DNA from: Cyanodermella asteris
Taxonomy: Eukaryota > Ascomycota > Lecanoromycetes > Ostropales > Stictidaceae
Reading direction: 5' to 3'
Assembly: GCA_900618795.1 (NCBI GenBank)
Contig: UYJD01000004.1
Location: 62,001-126,000 of the forward strand
Length of the DNA: 64,000 nucleotides
The position numbers were made by a program, and so were the translations under genes. The notes beneath the pieces are model-generated. The model did no database searches. It saw only the letters and a list, made by a program, of their open reading frames with translations, and was not told the DNA's origin. Position 1 is the first letter of the stretch; every line of letters begins with the position of its first letter. This document shows, one piece after another, positions 11,066 to 23,548 of the stretch.

Positions 11066-12664
11066 TTACAACGCTCTCGCGAGCTCTCCCGCACCCACTT
11101 CCTCTGCGTGACCGATCCTGCTACCTTGGACGATGGTCGAGGCAGCTCCTTCGCCGACCCCCATTCGCCTCGCAACATATCGCTGTGCGAGGATGCCAAC
11201 GCCCAATGCGAGGCTCTCTTCAATCCACTCTGACACCCATTCACGGGGATCCACACCGCCAGCGGCGATCAGATCGGCAATGTCCTGCGGAAGATACGAA
11301 GTCGGATTCGTGCCTGGCTCGATTGGTGCAGGTAAATCCATCCAGGTTATCCACTTGGCGGGCAGAGGTTGTGTTACTGTGCCGAATGACAATGAATGGA
11401 TGGGATCGTGAAGATACAACGCGAACAAGGTCTCTTCCCGATCTTCTGGCTTTTCATCTTCCGGGGCGTCTTTATCGGGTGCTTTCCCCTTTGCAGAGGC
11501 ACTTCCAGAGCCCGTGAAAAGATCTGCGGGGCTCGTTTGGTTAATCGCTTGGATGCTGAGGAAGATATTAGAGCTTCTTGTCGGGTTACTTTCGCTGAGG
11601 ACTTCTGTCGCTTGTCTCTTAGCTTCGTCAAGACCTCCCTTGGCAGCGAAGTACTCCGACGCAAACGCCTCAGCGCTTGCACGCACGAGCTTGCTGCCTT
11701 CAACCAGGCCTTTAACGGCGCCAAGATCCCGCTTGTGCTGGGAATCTCTCCACCAAGGTCCATCAGACCAGCCGGCTGAAGAACCAGCCCGGGGACCTGA
11801 TTCGTTGCCCTTTTGAATCACCATAAGATCTCCTCCTTCAACCTGAGCCATGACGCGAGTGAACACTGAATGTACTAAAGGGTCGAGGGAGGGGTATCCG
11901 GTAAGGTCGTGGGTAATGTGTACTTGTAGCCGCTCATGAGAAGAGATAGGTGGTGCTAAGGTATGCAGTAGGTCTGTCAGTCCGGGTAGTGCTCTTGTCC
12001 TCAGATCTCCAGTCAATTGTCGCAAATCACCACCTGAGCTTGATCAGTCTTTGCTGCGCATCACTCGAGTCCCAGACTTACCATAGCTCCGTAGTATGGC
12101 AGCATTTCCCTTCATGTGCTCGGCCCATTTTTGAGCCTCTTCGTTCTTCTGTATTTCCTTTGCGAGATGTTCTGCTTGTGTCTTCGCCTGCTCGACGGCC
12201 GCGCTTGCAGCGCCCATTATGCCTCCTAACCCTCCCCCGAAGCCTCCCCACCAGCCCCCTCCACCAGATGTCTGCGCCTTTGCAGCCTCTAAATTCTGGC
12301 TCACCTGTTCCTCCGCCTTTGCGGCCTCCTTGTGCAGTTTGCTGCTGGCTTCAGCGCCTTCCGATGGCGTCAGACCCTTGTGAAAGTCCCTCTCCCGCCC
12401 GCTCTCAGTACTCTTCCTTGGCGGCGCTGTTGTTGAGTTCTTCTTCGACGAAGGAGTCTGCGGTCGCGAGCTTGCTAGACCCTCGAGCTCCTTCAAGGGG
12501 TCTGACTCCATGGAGTTCGACGTTGCTGTAGTGGGCTTCGCTGCTGGTTTCGAATTGGTCGCTTTGGCCTTCTTCGCCATCTCTGCATTGCCACCGGCGA
12601 GCTGACCCAATTCGGCGAGGAGGTCATCTCCGGTGGGAACATCGTTGCTCTTCTTGCCTGCCAT
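11066..12664 (-). CDS. MTC1: MTC1-family protein (DUF5427)
   Basis: Two exons, 12664-12082 and 12033-11066, separated by a 48-nt intron, encode 516 residues. The N-terminal 170 residues are low-complexity (Ala/Lys/Ser/Thr) and begin MAGKKSNDVPTGDDLLAELG. A Gly/Trp-rich patch (GGGGWWGGFGGGLGGIMGAA) precedes an amphipathic helix EQAKTQAEHLAKEIQKNEEA. The C-terminal half has the blocks I associate with fungal MTC1 / DUF5427 proteins: ISSHERLQVHITHDLTGYPS, DPLVHSVFTRVMAQVEGGDL and a terminal WVSEWIEESLALGVGILAQRY. In S. cerevisiae Mtc1 was named from a telomere-capping genetic screen and is linked to vesicle/COPI traffic; its biochemical role is not clear. Family assignment is from recalled motifs, so moderately strong. 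The gene directly follows the unknown gene at 13254-13984 in the same orientation. Confidence 0.8.
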
Positions 12665-13253
12665 ACTGTTTATCGCTTGCGATTTGGAGATGTCGCTGGC
12701 GCTCGAGAGGGATGGAGACAGCTAAGGAGCTTGGACCATGAAGCTCTGGTATGTCTGGGTCGGAGCTACGTTCCACCGATGCAATGAACGGCGGAAGCGG
12801 ACGTCCTCCTTTGTTTGTCCCTAGAATGTGGAGTAATTTCATCGTGTTTGCATGGACACCTGAATCCTCATGCTCTACGTCGACGTTTTTGAAACAAATG
12901 CAATTATTAATTGTATTTCGAATCCAAACGGTCCTCAGCGATGCTGATTGAACATCTTGATCCGACAACAGGCGGTTTGTGGACGCTATACGGTGAATGC
13001 TTCGGGTCTTGCTACATGTATGCAGTCATGGCCGTCACACTTGATAGAACGTGTCCCGAGTATGGGTCTATAATGGCACGCTGAAGCTCGTCACTATGAT
13101 ACCTTGCGACGATCATGGGCCCTTAGCATAGCAGACACGGAACTCGAGAGCTAAATCACAGGCACTTTGCTGGATATTTCATGGCGTACCTAGCCGAAAA
13201 TCTGGTCGGATAGTTGACTAGATACTTGGCTCGATACTCAGCTGGAAACTTGG
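12665..13253. other. Intergenic with part of 12-bp array copy 2
   Basis: 589 bases upstream of the MTC1-type start. Contains most of the array at 13160-13267. No other feature is recognised. Confidence 0.55.
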
Positions 13254-13267
13254 CTATTCATCTAGCT
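13160..13267. repeat. Degenerate 12-bp tandem array, copy 2 (inverted orientation)
   Basis: About nine 12-bp units on the plus strand, for example AGATACTTGGCT, CGATACTCAGCT, GGAAACTTGGCT, ATTCATCTAGCT. These are the reverse complement of the copy 1 motif (AGCCAAGTATCT). The last unit (13256-13267) overlaps the final codons and stop of the minus-strand gene ending at 13254, so the array begins within that coding end and runs into its 3' flank. Confidence 0.7.
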
Positions 13268-13984
13268 GGCTCTCACGTTTCAGTGCCTGATGCTGCCTCA
13301 CCCACTCGAAAATGCGATTAGTTCGCTTTTCGCGAGCAGCCGGATCCCGCCCTTCTTGTTCCATTGTCCATGTGACGACTGCCCGCCCGAGGCTGGCCTC
13401 CTCAAGATGACCTCGCGGGAACGGTTCCTTCATATATGCTTCATGGGGGTTCGACGTTTGCAACACTGTCCCTTTTGCCATCAAATGGCGATGCATCGCT
13501 TGTTGCTCCATCACCCAAGTCAGGACTTCCGGTTGCGCATCTGTGGCGAATGAATCAGCCGATCCTCGTGGTTTATTTCCCATGTCAGTGCCATCATCGT
13601 TGTCACTGGTCGATTGAACCTTCGGCGGTTGCTGGAATGCATTCTTATCTGGACCTGCTCCACCAAGGACCAATTTGGCTTGAGACCGCCTAGTTAATGC
13701 AGATTTGGTCGAGTGAGCTGGCGTCGAACGAGCTAAGCATACTTCGATGCTCCTGGCGAACGATTCGTTGATGAATGGCTGATTGCGATCATCGGTCCCT
13801 GCTTCCCCGCTTTTTCATTTGCTTTTGCGGCAAGGTAATTCGCGCCTTCATTCATCGAGAGATCAGGACATGCCAGCCAGAGGTCGATGGTTCTTTTGTC
13901 GACGCCGTGAAGCTTGTTGCATTCATTGACAAGTATCTGTTTATCTGCGCATTGCAGATTCTTGCACAGCATTGTCAGACACAT
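13254..13984 (-). CDS. Unknown protein with repeated TWxMEQ segment
   Basis: Two exons, 13984-13743 and 13689-13254, joined across a 53-nt intron (GTATGC donor, TTAACTAG end) give 225 residues in one frame. The first exon begins MCLTMLCKNLQCADKQILVN and contains LHGVDKRTIDLWLACPDLSM. The second has two related segments, VLTWVMEQQAMHRH and VVTWTMEQEGRDPA, followed by a basic helix RTNRIFEWVRQHQALKRES. No known domain is recognised. An in-frame TAG lies just upstream of the ATG at 13984, but a further 5' exon cannot be excluded. The intron with intact signals and continuous frame argues for a real gene. Its last codons coincide with the first unit of a 12-bp array, so the present stop may be derived from repeat sequence. 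Possibly lineage-specific. Confidence 0.5.
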
Positions 13985-15999
13985 GTTGGTCTAAACTCCT
14001 GTATCCATATTGTCGTATCCCCGATATACGATGTGTCGAAAACAGTTGGGACCACGAGGTGTGGAAGAAAGGAGATGGGCTGTTGTCAGATATGAAGGCG
14101 TCAAAAGCATTATTGGACCAGTTGGATCCGCAATCAAGCTTCTGTGAAAGGTGGTTGCCTTTCAGAGTATTCGACAATGTGTGCTCGTTATTTTGGACCA
14201 TGAGCCCGTGCAGTCGCGACAGAAAAAAGCAAATCCCTACAGTCAGCTTCTTGGGACGTTCGGCTATGTCTGTTCGAATTGATGGGCGCTTGATGTTCAT
14301 CGAGTATTCCACCAGTCCAGATCCGCAAACCCGAATTGCCGCATGGCGATGTGCAGAAAGATACCAACCTGAAGCTCGAATCACTTGACGCGCATGTTGT
14401 CATGGAGTCTGGATCGCTGTGGACAGACTAAATAACCGCGTTGACAGACGTCAAGTCAGCTCAAACCTCTTGTGCCATTCACAACCTCCTTCATGTCAAC
14501 TCGCGGCCCCAGCCGCACAGCGAATCCGGTTGCACAGGGCCAAACCGCAACAAAAATCTATCAAAAGACAACGGCGTCAATGGGGGGAATTGCGCCAACA
14601 AGACTGCAAATCAGGTGTCAGAAACTAAGCGAATGGTTTTTTGAGAGCTCCCGTGGAGGTGATCCAACACACACTTTTCCATTCTTTCGTAAGTGAGGCA
14701 TGGTGGACGGTTCCGCCACGGGAACATACGTTTTGACTGCTATCACTCGAACATAATTATATCCACTGTGGTAGTTTGCAAATGTTGATCAAAGCTCCTG
14801 GAGCTTGATGTATACCCTTGAGATGGGTGCGCTCCAGGTGGATGGTCCCGCGCACCTTTATTGCATTAATTATCATGCGACCCAAGATGGCACCTGTTCC
14901 TGTGACAGCCTACGGTGAATTTGCTGTCGATATTGACAAGCTATCGCCGGAATTGCCTGCCCTTGCGGATGCACAACTTGCTAGATACCGTCACCAACGC
15001 TTGGGCACAGCAGCGAAAGTCCTGAACTCAAAGTTATGGGACATCAGACCAAGAACCTCTTCGCTGGAACGACAACTTGCCTGCCTTTCAGGAGCACAGA
15101 AGTCTGTAAGCTTTCGTACTACAAGACAAAGACCCTGTTCTCGAACTGCCCTTCCTAGCGCTCAATAAATAGGGGTTTGATTCTGAAAATTAATTCAAGA
15201 ACACTTGGTCCGTACCGTGGGAAAGACCATCAGTCATTTTTGTGGACCAATAATTCGAAACAGAAAAGCTTGACCAAGTGCTTGATGCTGCCTCACTTCG
15301 CCGAGCGCAAGAGGTAAACGACCGAGTAGCATATAAATGGCTTCGGATCAACGCTACGCGTCGAGCTTTGGAGATGCAAGACGGGCTGCCACATGTCTTG
15401 ACGAATAGTTTCGTCAAATACCAGCAAACTTACCCAGAAGACTGCTGGCACGACTAGCTCAGCTTATGCTCACTCATGTACCTGCAGAAGTACTCACCAA
15501 GGCAGCTTTCAGAGGAGTTTGGCAAGTACCTGCGCTAGATACCTCTGCCAGCCCGCTTTGATGCGCTCCGCACGCGCTTCAACGTGAATACTCACGTGAC
15601 AGCGTGCGCTGAACCTGCAGGTGATACCCCATGGTTTGTCTGTTAGGCAGTACCGGTACAATCCAAGCTCCAAAGTTTTCAGTGACAACGGTTTCAAAAG
15701 TTGCGGAACCATCGTTGAAGCATGGCCATGCGTTGCGCGGCGGGTCGGCTCCACTTCTAAACGTCTCATGGGAAAGTCATTGCTCATCATGGCGATTCGT
15801 TACATCATTGAAATCTGATCCTCTCGGAATACATCTCCGCATAGGTAGCTATGACAGCTCTATCATGGCAAAACGTTCCTCGCTCTCGCCCTTGTTCCGT
15901 TTTCTAGTCACTTTCGACTCCTGCTTGGAATTCTAGGATTGCTACTATTAGTTCTCATCAAGTTCATCCGGGCCGCTCACGCAACATAGAACCGTCACA
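13985..15999. other. Gene-poor intergenic region, 2.0 kb
   Basis: No gene is recognised. Open frames at 13972-14388 (plus) and 13941-14384 (minus) and 14818-15168 (plus) lack domains and splice context. The weak array copy 5 lies at 15416-15547. The last part is the 5' region of the DUF2237 gene. Confidence 0.5.
15416..15547. repeat. Degenerate 12-bp tandem array, copy 5 (weak)
   Basis: Strongly diverged units with 12-bp spacing, best seen at 15476-15547: ATGTACCTGCAG, AAGTACTCACCA, AGGCAGCTTTCA, GAGGAGTTTGGC, AAGTACCTGCGC, TAGATACCTCTG. Same AAGTAC-type start as copies 1 and 4. The left boundary is uncertain. Confidence 0.45.
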
Positions 16000-16744
16000 A
16001 TGTCTGGAAATCCGTCTCGGGGCAAGCAGCTCATGCAAAATAAGAATGGTAAGTGAGGTACATCCGTAAGAATCAAGCGAGTGTCCCAAAGCCGACACAA
16101 TGTTCGGGTACAACGTTCGGGGTTCGCAGCCGGCGTTCATCATTGCGGCTGCTGACATCCTTGACAGTCTTCGGCGGCCCTCTACATCACTTCTCCAAAG
16201 ACCCTCCAACGGGCGCCTATCGCGATGGCTTCTGCCGAACAGGACCCGAAGACAGCGGAAATCACACCGTGGCAGGTAAGCCACAACCCAGTTCAATCCG
16301 AAAGAAAGCCTCTGCCTTCGAACAAGTTCACTGATCCTCGGCTCCCCAGGCACCATCACGCAAGAATTCCTCGATTTTACAGCCTCCAAAGGCAATAATC
16401 TAGCATCCGTGGGCCTGAAGCCAGGCACCAAATGGTGCCTGTGCGCGTCACGGTGGAAAGAAGCCATGCGGGCGGCAAAGGACGCGAATGACCCCATCGT
16501 TCCGAAGGTATCGTTGCACGCGACGGCGACGGAGGCGCTCAAGGAGGTCGATCTCAAAGAATTGAAAAAGTATGCGTTGGAGCAGGAGACGAGTGGAGCG
16601 GGCGGTGGTGTAGGGCCGCGAGGCATCGCTGGACCTAATGTCGGGACAGCGGATAAGACAGGTGGCAGCATAAGAGGTGCCCATCCGGATGTCGGAGACA
16701 AACCGGGCGAGGAGCCGTTTCCCAAGGTATCTGGTAAACAATAA
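16000..16744 (+). CDS. DUF2237 family protein
   Basis: Three exons, 16000-16048, 16168-16275 and 16350-16744, give 183 residues. After a short N-terminal tail (MSGNPSRGKQLMQNKN) come the diagnostic DUF2237 blocks: VFGGPLHHFSKDPPTGAYRD, GFCRTGPEDSGNHTVAG, TQEFLDFTASKGNNL, and GLKPGTKWCLCASRWKEAM with the conserved Trp-Cys-Leu-Cys. This family is widespread in bacteria, plants and fungi; its function is not established to my knowledge. The last 60 residues are Gly/Pro-rich and look disordered (AGGGVGPRGIAGPNVG). The introns are 119 and 74 nt. Convergent with ATG2, whose stop lies 287 bases downstream. Confidence 0.88.
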
Positions 16745-17030
16745 GAAAAAGATAGCCGGAATCTTCGCAACGCCTTGCTCTGACAAAGAGCATATGCGCG
16801 AAGATAATTAGGTTCTCTCGGAAAAGGTGTATCCTAGAGTTGTATACATAATTATCTGAGATGGCGTCAATTTGGCCGTCAACACATGGGCTCATTTCAT
16901 GCACCTTTGGCGATTTCGCAGCGGGATTCCACCAGGCGTAAAACAATAATGACGTTCGCTATGCAGAATGCGATATGGCTGGTATCACAACAAATAAAAC
17001 AAATGCGTCAAAGAACGAGCGATCAGCGAA

Positions 17031-20000
17031 TCAATATCGCTTGTATTTCTGTACCAAGTCAATTGAGATGTCACAACAGCAAGGCGCCATTTTTGAGCGG
17101 TACTTACGTCCTCCGTTCTTCTCCTTTCCTGCTTGTCGAGAGCATTTGTCGCACCCATTAACATCGTTCCGGCCGCGCGACTGACACCCATGGCCGGTCT
17201 TAGTATGACGGTTGGCGCCGCTCGCAACACAGCTTTAGCTGCTCCTTGCGCGCTGCCGCCTTCTCGAATCTCGCCTGGCACAGCGATGATGGCATCTTTT
17301 GCCAACAGGATGTCTCTTTCAAGGTGTCTCCAGGCGCCCCGCATGCCAGCCATGACACCCAAGGGCTGGTCGGCGTATGGAGAAATGTGTTGCGCGACCT
17401 CATCGTCGGCTCCTGCAGTTGTTGCAATATTGCCCGGAATCTCGTCTTCAGAGTTCGATACTCCTACGAGCATGCCCTCGGCGTTCTGCAATGCGGTTTG
17501 TGTACCAAGCGCGATTCTGGCTCCTAGCTTGGCTAGTTCAGTTGTCGTCGTCTTGGCGAAAGTTATGGCGCCTTTTTGGATAGCCCTAACGAGCCGACCA
17601 TCCTTTCGGTATTCTCGCATGGGTACAACGACGAGATCTTTGATGCCGGATCCAACATTGACTATGCCACGCACCGGAGCAAGGCCGGCCAAGACACCGG
17701 GAAGCTGATTGGCCTTGACTTCTGGTGTCCAAATGTCGTTTAGAGTCTTTCCTAGCCGGTCAAAGCCAGAGATACCGTAGATGATCACACGCTCGAGGAC
17801 TAGGTCTGAGCTCTCAAGTACAATGAAATTCATGAACTCGGTAGTGCGCCCAGATCGGAGTCCTGCGTAGTCCACACGTTTTGGCTTGAAATCGAGCTTC
17901 ACCGGGATGGCATTGACCTCAACACGTTGCAAGAACGGCTGCTCTGCAGGAGTCGTGGGTTGCTGTGATGGGCCAGCAGAGGTGTCCTTGAATTCAAAAA
18001 AACGAGTGATGAAATCGAGAGCGTCCTGGTCGACGTGTAGTCGAAGTGGAAGCACACTCAAGCGCATCACAATTTCCGATGCAGCGAGATCAGCTATAGG
18101 CTTGACGTTGAGTAGCTCCACATGTACCATTGGCATGTCAGCTTCGCGTGGTCCAGCGTCGTGCATATACGTCGCGAACTTCTTCCACGTCGAGGTATGG
18201 ATGTGGTCGAAGACCTCGAGATCGCGGATTCGAAGGTCTATCGAATTCTGTGTCTCGCCGGAGTCGGGTGGGAAGACTACGACGTCAGCGGAGACCCCTT
18301 TCAGCTCGAACGTAATTTTGTGATGCTTGCTTCGGTCCAACCTCAATCTTTTTCGGCGTGTTTTCATACCACGACCGCTCGGCGTTGCAGAAATAACTGT
18401 GGTCGGAGTTGCGTAGCTGTCGCTTTCACTGACATCGTCCGCCAGGTTTTTATTCACCTGTCTCGCAAGATCTCGCGGGTCGCTCTTGGCCCCAACGCCG
18501 ATATATATCGAATTGAAGAGAAAGTCGCCGATAACGGAATCCTCTTCTTCTTCGATTTCGAACGATCTGCGGCCCGCCCGTCGAGCTTGACGTTCAGCCG
18601 CTTTCCGCTCCACTTCCGCGACCGCATCCCCGATGATGTCTCGCGTATGCTGCCAGTCGTAACCATCGAAAAGGTTCCAAATGACGTGCAATTCTCGAAC
18701 CTTTACACGAAGCGGGCTTTTGCGGATTTTTTCTGAGTCTGCACGATTGTACACCTTTCCCGTCGATTCCCACTCATATGCTTTACCATCCCAATTTTCT
18801 TCGTGGACGTAGAAGTTATCAGCAAAATTGAGCTTAATCTTACGCGGAGCTCGTGCCTTGGTCTCTGGATTTAGCATGAGATTAGCAGCGCGGCTATCGT
18901 CAGGAACATCATAGCCTAGCTTCTGTGCCAGTTCGGAGGAATCGGAGCCAATGCTACCAGTAGGCGAGTCAGGCCCAAACCCTTCCTCAGCATGCGACTT
19001 CTCCACATATTCGTAGGTGCTAGCAGGGTCTTCGTCGGCGAGAAAAGCATCCCCAGTAAAAGAAGCTATCATGTCCTCGACGGGCTCAATCTCAGTTCGA
19101 TACTTGACATCCGTATTAGGTGGCATCGGCGGAGAAAGACCTGCAAGAATAGCAATCATTGTCTGGGTCGAGTCGGCACAGGAGTCAATAACAAAGAGCT
19201 TATCAAACACCTCTAGATCCATCGTTCGCTCGCCGTCAGCTTGCTTGGCTGACATCTTGACATTCACTTTGGCCGACGAAATGTCCGCTGTATGAACATA
19301 GCCCATCTTCTGTAATGCAAGTTTGTGGCCGCTGCCATATATCAGTGGCAAAGTCAGACCTGGTACCGTCGATTGCTCGGGAAGCACCAGGACTGCAACG
19401 TCATTCACGACCATGAACGATGACTGTTTGAGCTCGACTGATGCATCAAGCTCCGAACTTTCATTCCGGGGCAGAACTGCAGAAACTTTGGCATTGGTGA
19501 GGACAAGTAGCCCTCTGGAAGGCTTTCGAAGGGGATTGAGGGCAACAGCGCAATCGCGCAACCCGACGTCAATTCTCATCCGCTTTGAGGTAGTGGAGGC
19601 TGCACTAATCGCTGATGATTGCGCGGAAAGCTTAGGTGGTGGTGGTGTAGCGCGAGCTAGGTTGGCAATTGAGTGCACCATTTCTGCGACTACCACTTCC
19701 CCCGAGGATGTCTCTTCGATGCCCATGGCTGCCATGATTGTGGTCACATGATACTCAACTATGAGGTTCCAGAATCGTATTTTGAACGTGGGTTCGAGGT
19801 CGTTGCCAATGAACTTGACCAAAAGCATGGGAGTACGTTGCTGGTTAACCTCAACCGTCTTGCCACGCCGCTCCCGTTTCTGTTGCTGCAGAACTTCTCC
19901 GATCAATTTGTTCGTTTTGTGCCAGGCTGAGATACAATCCACTCCCAAAAGTAATAGATACGGCATCGTGACAAGTGCGAGCTCGATATTATTGGATTTA

Positions 20001-23000
20001 AGAACGGCATTGCCAAATCGCTTGTTTGCTTCGACGTCAATATTGACATTCTCGATAAGAGAAAGGATCATCATTCCAGGTCGGTCATCTTCCGGTAAGT
20101 ATTTCGCTACCGTCGCAAGCTTCTTCAGCTCGTCCGCGAGGAGAGTGAAATGCTCCATCTGAGGCATATTCCGAATTTCTCCACTGACCTGATCGATGTT
20201 CAGGCGAAGTAAACTGCCTTTGCGCCGCTGTCTAAGTAAAGTGTCAATCAGGATATCGTCTTCTTCATTATCCTCGCGGAGGCTGGACGGTGAGAGTAAA
20301 CCAATGAGTCGTGCGAGGTCCTGCTCTTTAGGGCTTTGCAAGAATTCAACGTTGAGCGGGCCAAAGTTGACCAGTACGGCCGGCGCATCACGACTGCCGT
20401 GAACGATTGGACCTGTGAAACGCAACTTGTCGATCCTCATTCCGATTCCTTCAGCTCGATGCACTACTTTCAGCGCAGTCCCCTCTAGACACAATGATGA
20501 GTCCTGCCCATGCAGATCAAACAAAAGACCGCCTATACGAGCAGTAATTTTGGCAACTTTGGAGCTTGGACCGATCTTCTCGTCGTGCAAATCTGGCGGA
20601 CCTGGTGAGTCGAAGCGTACCTTCATTGTTTTGGGAGTTGGCTTGAGATCGGTGACTGTTGTGGCAGACATCATAGAGTTGCCGAGTCCCAGCATCACAT
20701 TGAGGCCACCGAACCAGCTGAAAGTCTCGTCCATTCGCCGCAAGTCAAGAACAACGTGCAAGGGTAAGGTCATAATCGTCACGTCAGGTGCTCCCTTCGG
20801 TGTGATCTTAATGGAGATCGAGATATCTTTGCTGCTTTGGATGTCGCGCATGGATTCGCGCATTTTTGCGGAAGAGTCGAATGACAAGATCGCTTCGTCC
20901 GAGTATCCAAATGTGTACTTGCCGAGAGATACATCAATGACAGAAATCCCACCTTTCCGCCTCTGTGATGCCGATAGATCGAGAATTTGGGTCACTAACA
21001 GGACTCCCGTCGAGGCTAATGGACTCTGTGGGTCAAGCTGGGTCTCACTATCCGTTGGCCCTTGGAGGGAATCTACCATGGCCCAAGTGAATTTGTCAGC
21101 CTTGATGCGCCATGGCAGGGCAGCTGAAGGTTCTGGGCTAGTAGGCGACGTCTCAGTTTTGCCCGGAGGCCTCGATGCCAGTAATTGTTGAACCGACATG
21201 ATTGCTAATTTGGTAAGGCACATGTCGTTTGCGAATTCGATCTCGTCGATGTGAACCACAGGCGGAGATACATCTTCTTCACGGTCGCTGCCAAAGCTTT
21301 CTTGACGCGCAGCTGTGATGCTGGCCCGTAAAGTGCTCCGTTCCAAGTGAGATTGGGGGCTGTCGTAAAGAGACATTTCGCCGGGCATCCTTCGCTGCCG
21401 AGGTGCTGGACCGCCGCTAGCAGAGGAGCCTGCCACCTCTGGCGGCACTGGCCGAAGCAGAGTTGGGGGAATCTCGAATGTGATGCGATGAACGTGGAAG
21501 AATCTCTTCCTTAACATATTGGACGACTGTGGCTGTGCTTCCTCCGGGGGAATCTGCGAGTTGGCATTCGCAGATTTGGATCTGGCTTGGTCGGTTACCC
21601 TTTCATCGTCCACGATGTCTGACTGCATCTCTTCTTTCTTCTCCAACGCTATGTCTAGTCCCGATGATTCTGATTTTCCAGTTGCAACAGCATCTCGTGC
21701 AAGGACCGGTGCTGGGTCATATTCAGAATTCCAGCCTCCAGGGATGTGCACCTGGGAATTTTTCTCATCCTGATTCTCGTCTATGACACTCATGTACATG
21801 CTCTGGGCCTGTTCTGAGGTGAAAAGCGTGGACTCCATAAGTTCATTCGCTATCGGAGTTGGCGTGACACTTTCGGAAGCGAATGGATCAGAACCTTCAG
21901 CTGATATACTTTCGTGCCCTGGGCCTAGTTCCGGTCGCTTCTCGGTCGTACTTGACCCCGGCCGAGACTGAGAATCGCGAAAGTCTACTGAATCTTGGAT
22001 TTCGCTCTGCTGGCCATAATCGTCCGTGAATTCGTGGAATACCGACTCGCCAGTAGTAGAAGCTTCCATTTCCAGGCCACCTTGCTCAGAGCTTTCCGGC
22101 TCCTGCAATGCCAGATTCAAAAGCTGGCTGGGAGGCAGACCTGCAGACGAGGAGCCAGAGAGTGCTGAGCTTGTATAAGGGAAAGCTTGCGTAGGTGTCT
22201 TTGGACGCTCAGATTTATATGAATAGTGAGGAAATGTGGCCATTGGTAGCGTATCAGAATCCGCAAGAGGACCAGGAAATGAGTCGGTATGTTCGAGACG
22301 ACCATTTTCGAGGAAGGACTGATCGGGGCTGGAATAGTCTTCAAATTGGCTGATCTCAGCTTCGGAGCCAAAGCCGTGATAACGCGAGCTTATCATGGAT
22401 TCTGAGAGCGGATCCTGCTCAGGGGTGGATTCCTTCCGTTTAGATGAATCCTCAGCATACATGCTGCGGAACATGTCTGGTGGCGCATCAAGAATCGTTG
22501 AGCGTGACATGGCAATCTCCTGGCTCGTGGACAGAGATGCCGGTTTGGAAGCAACAGATCCACGATCAGGCGATGGTGATTCCGGAAAAGATCGAGCAGA
22601 GGCGGAGCTGTTCCCACGCCGGAAGATGCTGGCATGCGTGGTAGTCGGCGATGGCGGCACAGACATGGCGGAAAAGGCAGAAAAGAGGGACGGCTCAGAT
22701 ATCACAAACCCTTGAAGACTACTTATCGTAACATAATGGTTGCCCAAAAGTATGGATGAAGTGCCGTGCGGTTGTGTTTTGCTCGCTGCCTGCGCGCCCT
22801 GGATGTCCAAGCTGTCCACAGTCAAACGCATCGTGACTGACTCGGAGGACGCCTCGATGGAGCTGGTAGAGGGAAGGTCAAGTCTGAACTCAATCTGGAA
22901 CATGACGTTTTTGATGCATATACGCAGGCGTTCGCCAACTTGCCATAGGAAGTCCACTGCCATGCCCGGCAGTGTGTATGCGGGAGCCACTCCTTCGTCC

Positions 23001-23548
23001 TCACCACTGCTACTGGTGCTGATTTGGGATTCCTCCAGTCCTTGTTGTCTTGCCAAAGCTGTCCTCGCCTCTGCTTTCTCTGCTTCGGGTGCATGTTTGA
23101 CGAAGGATTGTGCCAGAGCCTCCACCGTCGGTAAGCCTTCATGCTCATCACCACCCGGATCATGCTTGCGCGGCTGTGTACTTCGAGGCTGGTTGGCTTT
23201 GACGCCTTTTTGTATGCCCTTCTCTTTCTGGTCGTCGTTGGAGATGGTGCACGAGATTTCGACGCCGTCAATCTCGACCCGGATGCTTTCGCGCCATATA
23301 GCAAGCGGAACTGTCAGTCGAAGCCGGAGGACCCTTGCCTTGCTTATCTTGACCCAAGGCGGCAGCGACAAAAGCTCGCTTAGTTTATCAGCTTTGAAGG
23401 GTATGTCTCGGATCTCTCCTGTGCTGTGACTACCCCAGGCACCCTCGAGCCTGTCGAGATCAAAGGCGGCCATGTCGAGAAACGTAAGTTGCGAGAGCGC
23501 ATAGCGGATCAGGCGCTTCTGGAACGAGCCAGGTAGAAGGAAGGCCAT
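17031..23548 (-). CDS. ATG2: Autophagy-related protein 2 (lipid-transfer bridge)
   Basis: Large bridge-like lipid-transfer protein that works at the contact between the endoplasmic reticulum and the growing phagophore with Atg18 and Atg9. Two exons: 23548-17108 (2,147 codons) and 17048-17031 (four sense codons and the stop), giving 2,151 residues. The N-terminus MAFLLPGSFQKRLIRYALSQ is the amphipathic start of the chorein domain. The middle is a long Ser/Pro-rich, probably disordered insertion at about residues 250-700, then repeating beta-groove material, the family's conserved segment FDHIHTSTWKKFATYMHD near residue 1785, and the conserved C-terminal region ending in LMGATNALDKQERRRTED then KYKRY. 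Reading through the 59-nt intron would replace KYKRY with an unrelated tail; fungal Atg2 proteins end with a similar Lys/Arg-rich motif, so I favour splicing. Confidence 0.95.

Noticed and set aside
20415-21191. 258-codon plus-strand frame within ATG2
   Set aside because: Antisense to a firmly identified 2,151-residue protein; composition is Ser/Arg-rich and featureless.
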